Source of the DNA: Polynucleobacter paludilacus
GTDB lineage: Bacteria; Pseudomonadota; Gammaproteobacteria; Burkholderiales; Burkholderiaceae
Assembly (NCBI RefSeq): GCF_018687595.1
Contig: NZ_CP061298.1
Location: 868,001 to 932,000 of the forward strand
DNA length: 64,000 nucleotides
Direction of reading: 5' to 3'
This document shows, in pieces, positions 1 to 9,379 of this stretch (the first letter of the stretch is position 1; every line of letters begins with the position of its first letter). A model generated the notes under the pieces. That model saw only the letters and a program-made list of their open reading frames with translations, was not told the origin of the DNA and did not search any database. A program made the translations under genes and the position numbers.

Positions 1-1028
1 GCAAAACAGCCAGCGCGATCAATCTCGGCCTCATCCAGGAAATCCAGTAAATACTGAAACTCTTCCTCAGTTTCACCTGGAAAGCCAGCGATGAAGGTAC
101 TGCGAATAACCAAATCGGGACAAGCAGCACGCCATGCCTGAATGCGCTCGAGGTTTTTCTCACCACTAGCAGGTCGCTTCATGCGTTTCAGCACATCAGG
201 ATGAGCATGTTGCAAAGGAATATCTAAATAAGGCAAGACACCATAACCATGATCTGAAAACTCTGCCATCAAGGGCAGGATCTCATCAACATGAGGATAT
301 GGGTAAACGTAGTGCAGTCTGACCCAGGCTTGATGTTTACGAGCAATCGCATTCAAGGCATTCACTAAATCAAACAAGCGAGTTTTCACTGGCTTGCCGT
401 CCCAAAAACCGGTGCGATATTGAATGTCGACACCATAGGCACTAGTGTCTTGAGAAACAACGAGTAATTCTTTTACACCTGACTCAAAGAGTCTTTCTGC
501 TTCCAGTAATACCTCACCAATTGGTCGTGAAACTAAATCACCCCGCATGCTTGGAATAATGCAGAAGGTACAGCGATGATTGCAGCCTTCTGAGATTTTC
601 AAGTACGCATAGTGCTTTGGAGTTAACTTGACCCCGATCGGTGGCAAGAGATCGGTAAAGGGATCATGTGGTTTAGGGAGATGTTGATGAATGGCCTGCA
701 TGACCTCATCAGTAGCGTGAGGGCCGGTTACTGCAAGAACCTTCGGATGAATACTCTGAATGAGATCTGAACCATCCGCATTCTTACGGGCGCCAAGACA
801 GCCCGTGACAATCACTTTGCCGTTCTCAGCAAGGGCTTCACCAATCGCATTTAAGCTTTCTTCAACGGCAGAATCGATGAACCCGCAGGTATTGACCACG
901 ACTAAGTCAGCACCGGAATAATCCTTAGCCGTCTCGTACCCTTCAGCGCTTAATTGCGTGAGGATGAGTTCAGAATCAACTAAAGCCTTAGGGCAGCCTA
1001 AGGATACAAAGCCAACTTTTCCTGCCAC
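1..1028 (-). CDS. rimO: Ribosomal protein S12 methylthiotransferase RimO (partial, 3' end outside window)
   Basis: Radical SAM enzyme that adds a methylthio group to an aspartate of ribosomal protein S12. About 342 residues are present of a usual 440-450; the C-terminal TRAM domain lies beyond the window edge. The N-terminal cluster domain starts [20 protein letters not shown], and the radical-SAM signature CNHRCTFC is encoded at 561-587. The visible end, [10 protein letters not shown], matches the RimO family rather than MiaB. A GTG start at 1026-1028 fits the family N-terminus and follows the phaR stop after one base, so it is probably the last gene of the phaC-phaB-phaR run. Confidence 0.93.
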   Translation of the reverse strand, partial: MAGKVGFVSLGCPKALVDSELILTQLSAEGYETAKDYSGADLVVVNTCGFIDSAVEESLNAIGEALAENGKVIVTGCLGARKNADGSDLIQSIHPKVLAVTGPHATDEVMQAIHQHLPKPHDPFTDLLPPIGVKLTPKHYAYLKISEGCNHRCTFCIIPSMRGDLVSRPIGEVLLEAERLFESGVKELLVVSQDTSAYGVDIQYRTGFWDGKPVKTRLFDLVNALNAIARKHQAWVRLHYVYPYPHVDEILPLMAEFSDHGYGVLPYLDIPLQHAHPDVLKRMKRPASGEKNLERIQAWRAACPDLVIRSTFIAGFPGETEEEFQYLLDFLDEAEIDRAGCF

Positions 1029-1029
1029 G

Positions 1030-1587
1030 TTATTCTTTTTCTGCTGATTTGGTTTGGGGGGTAAAGGGGAAGTTGCCAAATAGGCCCTGCGATCCTTGCA
1101 TTTGCTCTTGCATCTTCACGAACAAATCTTTACTTTGATCCATATAGGTACCCATCAGGTTCTGCATGAGCGGATTTTGCATACTCAGTAGCTGAGACCA
1201 AGCATCGGGAGCGTTAGAGCCCATTCCCTTGGATTGGTCACTGAGCTTGTTATGGATATCAACAAAAGACTGCATAGTCTTTTCGAGGTAATTACCCATG
1301 AGACCTTGCATGGAGTTTCCGTAAAAGCGGATGATTTGAGAAAGCGTTTGGCTTGAGAAAACAGGTGCACCACCCGCCTCCTCCTCCAGAATGATCTGTA
1401 GCAAAATATTGCGTGTCAGATCTTCCTCAGTTTTAGCATCCAGCACTTTGAAGACTGCATTGGCCATCACCAGACCTTTAATGTCACTTAAGGTGACGTA
1501 GGTGCTCGTTTGAGTATCGTAGAGGCGACGATTTGGATACTTCTTGATCAATCGCTCTTCACCAACTCGTTTTGCGCGGGTAGCCAT
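1030..1587 (-). CDS. phaR: Polyhydroxyalkanoate synthesis repressor PhaR
   Basis: Cytoplasmic DNA- and PHA-binding regulator that represses phasin genes and often itself until polymer accumulates. The 185-residue protein has the conserved N-terminal DNA-binding part ([20 protein letters not shown], about residues 14-33), followed by a PHB-accumulation regulatory domain to about residue 110 and a Met/Gln-rich tail that may contact the granule. The start has a GAGGA ribosome site seven bases upstream. It lies downstream of phaC and phaB but has its own likely promoter in the 95-base gap before it. Family assignment is firm; the target genes are inferred. Confidence 0.95.
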   Translation of the reverse strand: MATRAKRVGEERLIKKYPNRRLYDTQTSTYVTLSDIKGLVMANAVFKVLDAKTEEDLTRNILLQIILEEEAGGAPVFSSQTLSQIIRFYGNSMQGLMGNYLEKTMQSFVDIHNKLSDQSKGMGSNAPDAWSQLLSMQNPLMQNLMGTYMDQSKDLFVKMQEQMQGSQGLFGNFPFTPQTKSAEKE

Positions 1588-1615
1588 AAATAGTCCTCAG
1601 TCTGCTTTGTCTTTA

Positions 1616-1625
1616 CTGCAATGCA
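1616..1625 (-). promoter_or_regulatory. Candidate PhaR self-binding site in the phaR leader
   Basis: The near-palindrome TGCATTGCAG (minus strand) lies about 30 bases before the phaR start, just after the predicted transcription start. PhaR proteins of other bacteria bind TGC/GCA-rich inverted elements and control their own gene. The match is short, so this is only a candidate. Confidence 0.3.
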
Positions 1626-1636
1626 ATAAAGGGGCT

Positions 1637-1665
1637 AGTGTAGCCCTAGTTTGGATCAGGGTAAA
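1637..1665 (-). promoter_or_regulatory. Predicted phaR promoter with hairpin-like inverted repeat over the -10 box
   Basis: On the minus strand TTTACC (1665-1660) and TACACT (1642-1637) are spaced by 17 bases, a fair sigma-70 pair. The -10 box is inside a perfect inverted repeat, GGGCTA-CAC-TAGCCC (1646-1632), which could be an operator or a weak attenuator for read-through from phaB. It would give phaR expression independent of phaC-phaB. Confidence 0.4.
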
Positions 1666-1682
1666 GAGCCAGGAACGACTGT

Positions 1683-2423
1683 TTAGCCAGTATGAATGCC
1701 GCCATTCAGCGAAAAGTCTGCGCCAGTTGCATACCCACTATCGCCAGAGGCAATCCAGCAACAAATAGAAGCGATTTCATCTGGGGTGCCCAAACGCTTC
1801 ACTGGAATGCCAGCCACGATCTTTTCGAGTACATCTTCACGAATGGCCTTCACCATGTCTGTGCCCACATAGCCAGGGGAAACTGTATTGACGGTTACGC
1901 CTTTAGTGGCAACCTCTTGAGCCAAAGCCATCGTGAAACCATGCAAACCTGCTTTAGCAGTGGAATAGTTGCACTGTCCAAACTGACCCTTTTGTCCATT
2001 AACAGAAGAAATATTAATAATACGACCCCAGTTGTTGTCGCACATGCCATCGATCACTTGCTTGGTGACATTAAATAATGAATTGAGGTTGGTATCGATC
2101 ACGGCCTTCCATGCATCAGGCGTCATCTTACGGAATACGCCATCTCGAGTAATGCCAGCGTTATTGATCAACACATCAACGCGACCGACTTCAGCCTTCA
2201 CTTTATCGAAGGCTGCCACAGTACTATCCCAGTCAGATACGTTACCCTCAGACGCAATGAAGTCAAATCCTAAAGCCTTTTGCTCACCGAGCCATCGATC
2301 TTTGCGTGGCGAGTTCGGACCACAACCCGCAATCACTTTGAAACCATCCTTGGCCAGTCTTTGGCAAATAGCTGTTCCAATTCCACCCATACCACCTGTA
2401 ACGTAGGCAATTTTTTGTGACAT
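1683..2423 (-). CDS. phaB: Acetoacetyl-CoA reductase (NADPH)
   Basis: Short-chain dehydrogenase that reduces acetoacetyl-CoA to (R)-3-hydroxybutyryl-CoA, the monomer for PhaC. The nucleotide-binding TGGMGGIG is at residues 9-16, NNAG at 87-90, and the catalytic Ser140, Tyr153 and Lys157 are all visible (YSTAK). The 246-residue length equals the family norm, and the VNGQKGQFGQ stretch is typical of PhaB rather than FabG. It follows phaC by 18 bases, clearly co-transcribed. No phaA thiolase lies in this locus, so acetoacetyl-CoA must come from elsewhere. Confidence 0.95.
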   Translation of the reverse strand: MSQKIAYVTGGMGGIGTAICQRLAKDGFKVIAGCGPNSPRKDRWLGEQKALGFDFIASEGNVSDWDSTVAAFDKVKAEVGRVDVLINNAGITRDGVFRKMTPDAWKAVIDTNLNSLFNVTKQVIDGMCDNNWGRIINISSVNGQKGQFGQCNYSTAKAGLHGFTMALAQEVATKGVTVNTVSPGYVGTDMVKAIREDVLEKIVAGIPVKRLGTPDEIASICCWIASGDSGYATGADFSLNGGIHTG

Positions 2424-2441
2424 TGTGTTCTCCCGATTTTT

Positions 2442-4073
2442 TTATTTCTGTTCTGATATTTTTTCTTTTACATACTTCCCTGGTGCAGCAATTAATTTTG
2501 GGTAGCTTTTGTTGCCAAGTATTTTGGATGCCGCTTTTTTCTCACCACCAAATGGCGCCAACCAATTGATGTAATCGGGCCACCAACTACCGCGCTCATC
2601 TTTCGCAGCAGCAAACCAGGCATCGGCCGTTTTAACTAATTTCTCATTGACAAAATAATGACGCTTATTTTTACTTGGCGGATTAATCACACCAGCAATA
2701 TGGCCAGAAGCGCCCAAGACAAAACGGTTTTTGCCCTTCAACAAATGAGTAGACTGATATGCCGACTTCCAAGGAACGATGTGGTCGTCGTGTGAAGCAT
2801 AGATATATGCTGGACAATCAATCGTGCCTAAGTCCACCTTCTCTCCGCAAATAGTAAGTTTGTTAGGTTTAATTAGCTCATTCTGGAGGTAGGTGTGGCG
2901 AAGGTACCAGCAGTACATCGCACCAGGCAAATTGGTGGAATCTCCATTCCAGTAGAGCAAATCAAATGGCGGCGGGGATTTACCTTTTAGGTAATTTTCA
3001 ACCACGTAATTCCAGACCAAATCGTTAGGACGTAAGAAGGAGAAAGTATTACCAAGCTCTAAGCCCGACATCATGCCAAAGTTACCTGACTGGCCCCCAA
3101 TGGTGTTCTCGCGCAACTTGACACTACCCTCATCTACAAAGATATCCAGTATTCCAGTATCACTAAAGTCTAACAGCGTAGTGAGGAGCGTGAGGCTCGT
3201 GACCAATTTCTTTTTGCGAGCTGCAAGTACTGCCAAAGCAGAGGCAGTTAAGGTTCCACCCACACAAAAGCCTAAGACATTAATTTGCTCAGTGCCACTG
3301 ATTGCTTTGGCAACTTCAATCGCTTGGATCACTCCTTCACCAACATAATCATCCCAGGTGACTTGACTCATTGCATCATCGGGATTTTTCCAGGACACCA
3401 AGAAAATCGTATGGCCCTGCTCCACCAAATAACGAACCATAGAATTATCGGGTTGCAAATCCAATATGTAGTACTTGTTAATACAAGGCGGAACCATCAG
3501 CAGAGGTCGCTCATAAACCGTTTCAGTCAGTGGCGAATACTGAATCAATTCAAATAAATTATTTCGAAATACAACAGCACCCTCAGTGGTTGCTAAATTC
3601 TTACCGATTTCAAAAGCGGTTTCATCGGTCTGTGAGACTTTCCCTTTTTTGAGATCGCTTATCAGGTTGCTAATACCATTCTGAATGGATTGCCCTTGTG
3701 AACTAATGATGTTCTCCAAGACCTCTGGATTTGTTGCAATGAAATTGGCAGGCGACATTGCATCAATCATTTGCTCAGTGGTGAACACAATACGATGCTT
3801 CGATTTATCGTCAGTCTCGACTGCATGAGCTAAAGCCAATAGATGTTTTGAGTTCAACAAATAACTAGCGGCAATTGTTTTACTCCAAGTGGAATGCCAT
3901 GCTTGGCCTGAAAAGCGGCGATCCTTAATTTCGATTGCATCGGGATTGGTAGCTAGGTGCGATAACTCTTCAAAATATTGTTTTTGAATTTCAACCAAGC
4001 GCTCGGGCGGAATGAGGGCCATATGATGAGGGGCCAAGGCGGGTGAGGTAGTTTGATTCATTCCAGAAAGCAT
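2442..4073 (-). CDS. phaC: Class I poly(R)-hydroxyalkanoate synthase
   Basis: Polymerises (R)-3-hydroxyacyl-CoA into PHA at the granule surface. The 543-residue alpha/beta-hydrolase has the lipase-like box GFCVGG with nucleophile Cys270, and the rest of the triad at Asp430 (DDHIVPW) and His458 (GASGHIAGV). The N-terminal 100 or so residues form the usual PhaC_N domain; the total is somewhat shorter than the Cupriavidus enzyme (589). An in-frame TAA lies just upstream of the chosen ATG, so the start is this one or Met5. It heads the phaC-phaB-phaR run, after an 87-base gap with a small inverted repeat. Confidence 0.96.
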   Translation of the reverse strand: MLSGMNQTTSPALAPHHMALIPPERLVEIQKQYFEELSHLATNPDAIEIKDRRFSGQAWHSTWSKTIAASYLLNSKHLLALAHAVETDDKSKHRIVFTTEQMIDAMSPANFIATNPEVLENIISSQGQSIQNGISNLISDLKKGKVSQTDETAFEIGKNLATTEGAVVFRNNLFELIQYSPLTETVYERPLLMVPPCINKYYILDLQPDNSMVRYLVEQGHTIFLVSWKNPDDAMSQVTWDDYVGEGVIQAIEVAKAISGTEQINVLGFCVGGTLTASALAVLAARKKKLVTSLTLLTTLLDFSDTGILDIFVDEGSVKLRENTIGGQSGNFGMMSGLELGNTFSFLRPNDLVWNYVVENYLKGKSPPPFDLLYWNGDSTNLPGAMYCWYLRHTYLQNELIKPNKLTICGEKVDLGTIDCPAYIYASHDDHIVPWKSAYQSTHLLKGKNRFVLGASGHIAGVINPPSKNKRHYFVNEKLVKTADAWFAAAKDERGSWWPDYINWLAPFGGEKKAASKILGNKSYPKLIAAPGKYVKEKISEQK

Positions 4074-4118
4074 GGTGATCTCTTATTAATGAAAACATTC
4101 TCCTTCTATAAACACAGA

Positions 4119-4139
4119 AGGGTTATACGCACTAACCCT
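4119..4139. repeat. Inverted repeat between pgeF and phaC
   Basis: AGGGTTA and TAACCCT (7 bp, 7-base loop) sit between the pgeF stop and the phaC start. There is no strong T-run on either side, so it is a weak terminator at best and could instead be a protein-binding site in the phaC leader. Confidence 0.35.
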
Positions 4140-4160
4140 AGCACCGAGCAGATTTAGTGG

Positions 4161-4919
4161 TCAAGGCTCTATCCAGATTAGCGATGCAAAGCGTCCTGAA
4201 ACGCCATCTCTACGGTGTGAAAAGAAGCGACTGGACTGGGCATAGGTGCACAAACCCCCACCATAGATATTCTGTATCCCAACCCTTTTAAGGGCCTGAT
4301 GGGCTAGCAGATCCAGATTGGCTAAATACTTCCCAGGCTTTTGTGGGATTGGCTGAAAAGTTTGCGGGTTGATCTCAAAATCACGCTGGGCAAATGACTC
4401 AAGCACCTCTTTACCCACCTCAAAATGGTTTTGACCAATGGCCGGACCAAGCCAGGCCATCAATGCTGATGGGGTTAAGCCCGCTGCCTGCTCAACTAGA
4501 GCACTCACAGTATTTTCTAAAATGCCAGCACAAAGACCGCGCCAGCCTGCATGCGCTACCCCAATGTTCTGACCATCTGCACTACAAAAAAATACAGGCA
4601 GGCAGTCTGCAGTTAAAACGGCCAGCACCTCATTCGTTTGATTGGTCACTGCCGCATCTGCCTCTAGCAACATTGACTCCTTTACTCTAGATAAAGTCGT
4701 ACTCACTAAAGTTCCATGAGTTTGCCGCATCCAAAGAGGTTCACTGGGCAAAACTGCTCTCAGCAATTGACGATTGAGTAATACTGCACTCGGATCATCC
4801 CCCACATGGTCACCTAAATTCAATGAATTGTATGAGCCCACACTATGGCCATTAGTTCGAAGAGTAACCGTGGTGTGCACTCTCTTGGGTGCTGGCCAAT
4901 CAGCTGAAATGAGGTCCAT
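4161..4919 (-). CDS. pgeF: Laccase-domain protein PgeF (YfiH family)
   Basis: A 252-residue member of the YfiH/YlmD family. Members have been described as multicopper polyphenol oxidases, as purine nucleoside phosphorylases/adenosine deaminases, and in E. coli as a peptidoglycan editing factor that prevents misincorporation of serine. The conserved metal ligands are seen as His68 (RQTHG), Cys106 (TADCLP) and His123 (HAGWRG). The ATG overlaps the rluD stop by one base (TAATG), so the two are translationally coupled, the usual rluD-pgeF order. The family is certain, the physiological substrate is not. Confidence 0.88.
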   Translation of the reverse strand: MDLISADWPAPKRVHTTVTLRTNGHSVGSYNSLNLGDHVGDDPSAVLLNRQLLRAVLPSEPLWMRQTHGTLVSTTLSRVKESMLLEADAAVTNQTNEVLAVLTADCLPVFFCSADGQNIGVAHAGWRGLCAGILENTVSALVEQAAGLTPSALMAWLGPAIGQNHFEVGKEVLESFAQRDFEINPQTFQPIPQKPGKYLANLDLLAHQALKRVGIQNIYGGGLCTYAQSSRFFSHRRDGVSGRFASLIWIEP

Positions 4920-5953
4920 TAATTGGCATTACCCATTGAGGAAATCGTGGCCGACTCAGAGGGCAAGTCTGTTTCGTTCAAGTGAAGCTGTGTCATCAAT
5001 CCCATTAAATCGGCTGGAGGTAACTGAAACCAAGCCATTACTTGATGCGTTGCGGGATGCTCTAAGCCCAGAGCGAATGCGTGGAGAGCCTGTCTTTCAA
5101 GTCCGATGGCCTTAGCAATCCCTGGAATTTTTTTCCGATAGACAGGATCACCTATCAATGGAAAGCCTAAAGATTCTAGGTGCACTCTAATTTGATGTGT
5201 CCTCCCTGTCTCCAAGCGACACTCCAATAGTGAAATTGGGTGATCTTGAAAGTGGCCTTGGGCTAAACGACGAAATTGCGTAGCGGCTGGCTTGCCCTGG
5301 GAAACACCTGCAGCCATTTTGAGTCGATCTCGTTGATCGCGCCCCACTGATGCAAGCACCTTGCCTTGACTTGGTGTACTACCCCATACCCAGGCTAAAT
5401 AGCGACGGTTTACAGCCCTCTCTTGAAGTTGGCGAACTAATGCCGTTTGCGCTTCTGCGGTTCGTGCTACCACCATCAGGCCGGAGGTATCTTTATCCAA
5501 TCGATGCACAATCCCTGCCCTGGGTAAATACTTCAGCTCTGGGTAATGAAACAGTAAGGCATTGAGCAAGGTTCCACGCCAATTACCAGCAGCTGGATGA
5601 ACCACTAAACCCACTGGTTTATTGATCACAATCATGCTTGAGTCTTCATAAACCACATCGAGAGAAATATTCTCTGGGGTAAAGGCAAACTGCTCGGGCA
5701 TTTCTTGTGGAAAAACCTTAATGCTCTCACCACCACGTAGCATAAATCGAGCCTTAGTTACCTTACCATCCACCGTAACCGCCCCTGCCTCAACCCAGGA
5801 CTTCAAGCGATTTCGAGAATATTCAGGCAATAAGGTCGCCAAAGCCTTATCCAGGCGTTCCCCACCACCCTCCATGGGGATTTCCAGGGCAATGAAATCC
5901 TCTTCGTCGATATAATCAGAGGGATTCGATTCAGGAGTTTCCGGCAATGCCAC
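4919..5953 (-). CDS. rluD: 23S rRNA pseudouridine synthase RluD
   Basis: Converts uridines 1911, 1915 and 1917 in helix 69 of 23S rRNA to pseudouridine. Residues about 31-80 form an S4 RNA-binding domain (GERLDKALATLLPEYSRNRL), and the catalytic Asp153 lies in HRLDKDTSG. The length of 344 fits RluD; an acidic N-terminal tail of about 25 residues precedes S4. The start is GTG (5951-5953). It is divergent from bamD, whose first possible ATG overlaps this start by seven bases, the conserved rluD/bamD arrangement of proteobacteria. Confidence 0.94.
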   Translation of the reverse strand: MALPETPESNPSDYIDEEDFIALEIPMEGGGERLDKALATLLPEYSRNRLKSWVEAGAVTVDGKVTKARFMLRGGESIKVFPQEMPEQFAFTPENISLDVVYEDSSMIVINKPVGLVVHPAAGNWRGTLLNALLFHYPELKYLPRAGIVHRLDKDTSGLMVVARTAEAQTALVRQLQERAVNRRYLAWVWGSTPSQGKVLASVGRDQRDRLKMAAGVSQGKPAATQFRRLAQGHFQDHPISLLECRLETGRTHQIRVHLESLGFPLIGDPVYRKKIPGIAKAIGLERQALHAFALGLEHPATHQVMAWFQLPPADLMGLMTQLHLNETDLPSESATISSMGNAN

Positions 5954-6876
5954 GCTTAAAAGGCCTTTTTGTTATGTCCGACGTAATTTCAGACGCCAGT
6001 TTAAGGCTTGCCGCTGCTATTCAGAAAATTGTTTCTATAAGACAGGGTCGTCGGGCGCTATCTCTTCTCCTCATTGTTAGCGGCACTTTATTGCTAGGCG
6101 CCTGCGCTGGTAGCGATGGTCAAAAGGATGATGCAGATATTTGGTCTGAGTCGCGTTTGTATTCTGAAGCTACCGACAAACTCAATGATGCCGATTATGC
6201 AAAATGTGGCAAATATTTTGACAAACTCGAGGCACGCTTTCCATTTGGGCCGTATTCACAACAAGCACAAATTAATGCAGCCTATTGCTACTGGAAAGCC
6301 CAAGAGCAAGCCCAAGCATTGGTAGCGATTGATCGATTTATTAAGCTTTATCAAGGCAGCCCTAATTTAGATTACGCCTATTACCTCAAAGGCTTAATTA
6401 CCTTTAATGATGATTTGGGTTGGCTAGGTAAATTTACTGGTCAAGATCTGAGTGAGCGTGACCCAAAAGCAGCCAAAGAAGCCTTCGAGTCTTTCAAAAC
6501 GGTTGTTGTCCGTTTTCCTGATAGTAAATATGCGCCCGACTCAATCGATCGGATGCGTTACATCGTCAATTCATTGGCGGATGCTGATGTGATTGTGGCT
6601 CGTTATTACTATCAACGAGGCGCTTACTTGGCTGCAGCCAATCGTGCACAACTCGTCATCCGAGACTACGATCGCGCACCCGCCGTTGAAGAGGCGCTCT
6701 ATATTTTGATTAAGTCCTACAATAAATTGGATATGCCTGAGTTAAGTGCTGACGCTGAGCGTGTATTTAAATTGAACTTCCCTGACAGCCAGATGCTGAT
6801 TACAGGTCAGCGCGTCAAAAAGGAAAAAAGATGGTGGCAAATCTGGGTTAAAGAGAGCGACGGTCAAATTAAATAA
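5947..6876 (+). CDS. bamD: Outer membrane protein assembly factor BamD (lipoprotein)
   Basis: Essential lipoprotein of the BAM complex that helps fold beta-barrel proteins into the outer membrane. The lipobox LLGAC ends a hydrophobic signal, followed by TPR-like helices (SEATDKLNDADYAKCGKYFD onward). Mature length fits the family. The ATG at 5947 has AGGAG nine bases upstream but overlaps the rluD start; Met10 (5974) has a poorer AAGG site. Either choice leaves an unusually long n-region of about 30-40 residues before the signal core. It overlaps the convergent alr stop by eight bases. Confidence 0.92.
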   Translation: MPRLKGLFVMSDVISDASLRLAAAIQKIVSIRQGRRALSLLLIVSGTLLLGACAGSDGQKDDADIWSESRLYSEATDKLNDADYAKCGKYFDKLEARFPFGPYSQQAQINAAYCYWKAQEQAQALVAIDRFIKLYQGSPNLDYAYYLKGLITFNDDLGWLGKFTGQDLSERDPKAAKEAFESFKTVVVRFPDSKYAPDSIDRMRYIVNSLADADVIVARYYYQRGAYLAAANRAQLVIRDYDRAPAVEEALYILIKSYNKLDMPELSADAERVFKLNFPDSQMLITGQRVKKEKRWWQIWVKESDGQIK

Positions 6877-7993
6877 TCTTGACCGGGACCCTGGGCGCAA
6901 CTGCACAGATCAGCTCATAACCAATAGTGCCACTATGTTGCGCAAGAACATCCACAGGTACATGTGTACCCCAAAGCTCAACACTTGTACCTATTTGAGC
7001 ATTTGCTGCGCCTCTTAAATCAATTGTGATCATATCCATCGATATTCGACCCACAATCGGGCAAATCATTCCGCCATTCATCATCGATGGATCAGTGACC
7101 CAAACTGGACTGCCTTCTTTGGCATGTCTTGGGTAACCATCAGCGTAACCACAGGCAACAATACCAATCCGCATTGGCTCACGTGCCTCATAAATTCCAC
7201 CATAACCAACGCGATCGCCAATCGACAAATCTTGTATTGCAATAATTTCGCTTACTAGAGACATTACTGGCTTTAGGCCGCTGTGCTCTATGTCAGCGTT
7301 AATGCCCGAAGGTGAAACGCCATACAAAATTACACCCGGCCTGACCCAATCCCCTAAGGTATTGCGATGCCAAAGAATCGTGGCTGAATTACCGTAGGAG
7401 GTAGACCCTGGTAAGCCATCAATACCGAGATGAAAGGATTCCAATTGCTCATCTACTGTAGGGGAACGATCTAGTTGATCGGCATTCGCAAAGTGCGTCA
7501 TGTGATGCATGTGATAGCCAGCAGCATGAAGACGATGAAAAGCAGTTCGATAGACATCAGGTTTAAAACCCAGACGGTTCATTCCGGTATTCATCTTCAA
7601 AAACACATTCATTCTCGTATGTGGCTGCGCTTCAAAACCCTCCAACCAAGTCACTTGATTTTCGCAATGAATCACCACATCACAAGTCAGCTCATGGGCA
7701 AGAATGAGCTCATTTTCATGAAAGAGACCCTCTAAAAGCAAAATTCTGCCCTGCCAGCCATGATTTCTGAGGAAACGGGCATCCTCTAAATCCAGAACGG
7801 CAAACCCATCGGTAGAGCCCAGGCCCTTGAGGGCAGCCTCTAGACCGTGGCCGTAGGCCCTGGCCTTAATCACGCACCAAATCTTAGACTCTGGAGCCAA
7901 GCCCCTTATTTTGGCCAAATTATGCTCAAATGCAGCAGTATCAATAGCAGCCAAAATAGGTCTGGTCATTAGGCTATTAGCCGAACTGCCCAT
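6869..7993 (-). CDS. alr: Alanine racemase
   Basis: PLP enzyme interconverting L- and D-alanine for peptidoglycan. The PLP lysine is Lys43 in VIKARAYGHG, and the second catalytic base, a tyrosine, lies in DRVGYGGIYEA near residue 270. The 374-residue length is normal. AGGGG eight bases before the first ATG supports this start; Met9 (7969) is the alternative. It is transcribed divergently from lplT across 50 bases and converges on bamD with an 8-base overlap. Confidence 0.94.
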   Translation of the reverse strand: MGSSANSLMTRPILAAIDTAAFEHNLAKIRGLAPESKIWCVIKARAYGHGLEAALKGLGSTDGFAVLDLEDARFLRNHGWQGRILLLEGLFHENELILAHELTCDVVIHCENQVTWLEGFEAQPHTRMNVFLKMNTGMNRLGFKPDVYRTAFHRLHAAGYHMHHMTHFANADQLDRSPTVDEQLESFHLGIDGLPGSTSYGNSATILWHRNTLGDWVRPGVILYGVSPSGINADIEHSGLKPVMSLVSEIIAIQDLSIGDRVGYGGIYEAREPMRIGIVACGYADGYPRHAKEGSPVWVTDPSMMNGGMICPIVGRISMDMITIDLRGAANAQIGTSVELWGTHVPVDVLAQHSGTIGYELICAVAPRVPVKII

Positions 7994-8043
7994 GTAAAAA
8001 GCCCCTTTCGTGTTTTAATTGATGCAATGACTAGATTGTACGA

Positions 8044-9363
8044 ATGAACCGTAGTTTTTACACCATTATGGCGGCGCAATTTTTTTCGTCGCTCGCCGAC
8101 AATGCCTTGCTCATTGCAGCAATCGCTCTTCTGGTCCAGCTTCAAGCTCCGGCCTGGATGACCCCTTTACTGAAATTATTCTTTGTCTTGTCCTATGTAT
8201 TGCTGGCCGCTTTTGTTGGCGCCTTCGCTGATTCGAGGCCCAAAGGCAATGTGATGTTCATTACCAACACCATTAAATTTGTTGGGTGCGTCTTTATGCT
8301 CTGTGGCGCACATCCACTGATCTCATATGCAATAGTAGGTTTGGGGGCGGCAGCCTACTCGCCAGCCAAATATGGAATATTGACTGAACTATTGCCACCA
8401 GAAAAACTTGTTGCGGCGAACGGCTGGATTGAAGGCTTAACCGTTAGCTCGATCATTTTGGGCACTGTTCTGGGCGGCATTCTGATTAGCAGCAATGTTT
8501 CCAGTTCACTTCTGAGCTTTGATATGCCCATGATTGATACCGGGATCGATACCCCTGCCGAATCAGCGATCTTGATCACTATGTTTATCTATCTGATTGC
8601 AGCACTGATTAATTTACGCATTCCTGATACGGGCGCACGTTACCTAGCGCAAAAGACCAATCCCATAGAGCTCATTAAAGATTTTGCCCACTGCTTTGTG
8701 ACACTCTGGAATGACCGTTTAGGTCAAATTTCCCTAGCAGTGACAACACTCTTCTGGGGTGCAGGCGCCACCCTCCAATTCATCGTCATTAAGTGGGCAG
8801 AAGTATCTTTGCATATGAATTTATCGCAAGGCGCTATTTTGCAAGCCATCACTGCTGTAGGAGTCGCTGGCGGCGCAGTATGGGCTGCTTGGCGGGTACC
8901 TTTGCGTAAATCTCTAACAGTGTTGCCTTACGGCATCGCCATGGGTGTGGTGGTAAGTACCCTCGCCTTGTATAACTCTGACATGTTGCCCGATCTTGTC
9001 TTGGTCAATTTTTACTCCTTGAAGCTTCATCTGAATCTGTTGCCAGCGTATTTCTTGCTCATGCTAGTGGGTTGTTTAGCAGGATATTTTGTCGTTCCAA
9101 TGAATGCGCTGCTTCAACATCGAGGTCATGTACTGATGTCGGCTGGACATTCAATTGCAGTCCAGAACTTCAATGAGAATATTTCAGTGCTATTGATGCT
9201 GGCAAGCTATTCACTACTGATTTGGCTTGATTTTCCAGTAAAGTACGTCATCATTGGCTTTGGTCTAGTGGTCTGCTTAATCATGTATTTGGTCATGCGC
9301 CGACATAAAGCAAACCAAGCTGAATATGACTCTCTGCATCTGATTGGTGAGCACAAGCACTAA
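8044..9363 (+). CDS. lplT: Lysophospholipid transporter LplT (MFS)
   Basis: Inner-membrane flippase that imports lysophospholipids for re-acylation. The 439-residue protein has about 12 hydrophobic segments, the N-terminal FFSSLADNALLIAAIALL typical of LplT, and the MFS loop motif reduced to GAFADSRPKG. In enterobacteria lplT is paired with aas; no aas lies next to it here, so the acyltransferase partner must be elsewhere. It is divergent from alr. Confidence 0.88.
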   Translation: MNRSFYTIMAAQFFSSLADNALLIAAIALLVQLQAPAWMTPLLKLFFVLSYVLLAAFVGAFADSRPKGNVMFITNTIKFVGCVFMLCGAHPLISYAIVGLGAAAYSPAKYGILTELLPPEKLVAANGWIEGLTVSSIILGTVLGGILISSNVSSSLLSFDMPMIDTGIDTPAESAILITMFIYLIAALINLRIPDTGARYLAQKTNPIELIKDFAHCFVTLWNDRLGQISLAVTTLFWGAGATLQFIVIKWAEVSLHMNLSQGAILQAITAVGVAGGAVWAAWRVPLRKSLTVLPYGIAMGVVVSTLALYNSDMLPDLVLVNFYSLKLHLNLLPAYFLLMLVGCLAGYFVVPMNALLQHRGHVLMSAGHSIAVQNFNENISVLLMLASYSLLIWLDFPVKYVIIGFGLVVCLIMYLVMRRHKANQAEYDSLHLIGEHKH

Positions 9364-9379
9364 ATCAACAGCAATTTCC

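Noticed and set aside
4036-4110. Small leader peptide ahead of phaC (ATG after GAAGGAGA)
   Set aside because: The ribosome site abuts the ATG with a single base, and the frame runs into phaC out of phase with no conserved pattern.
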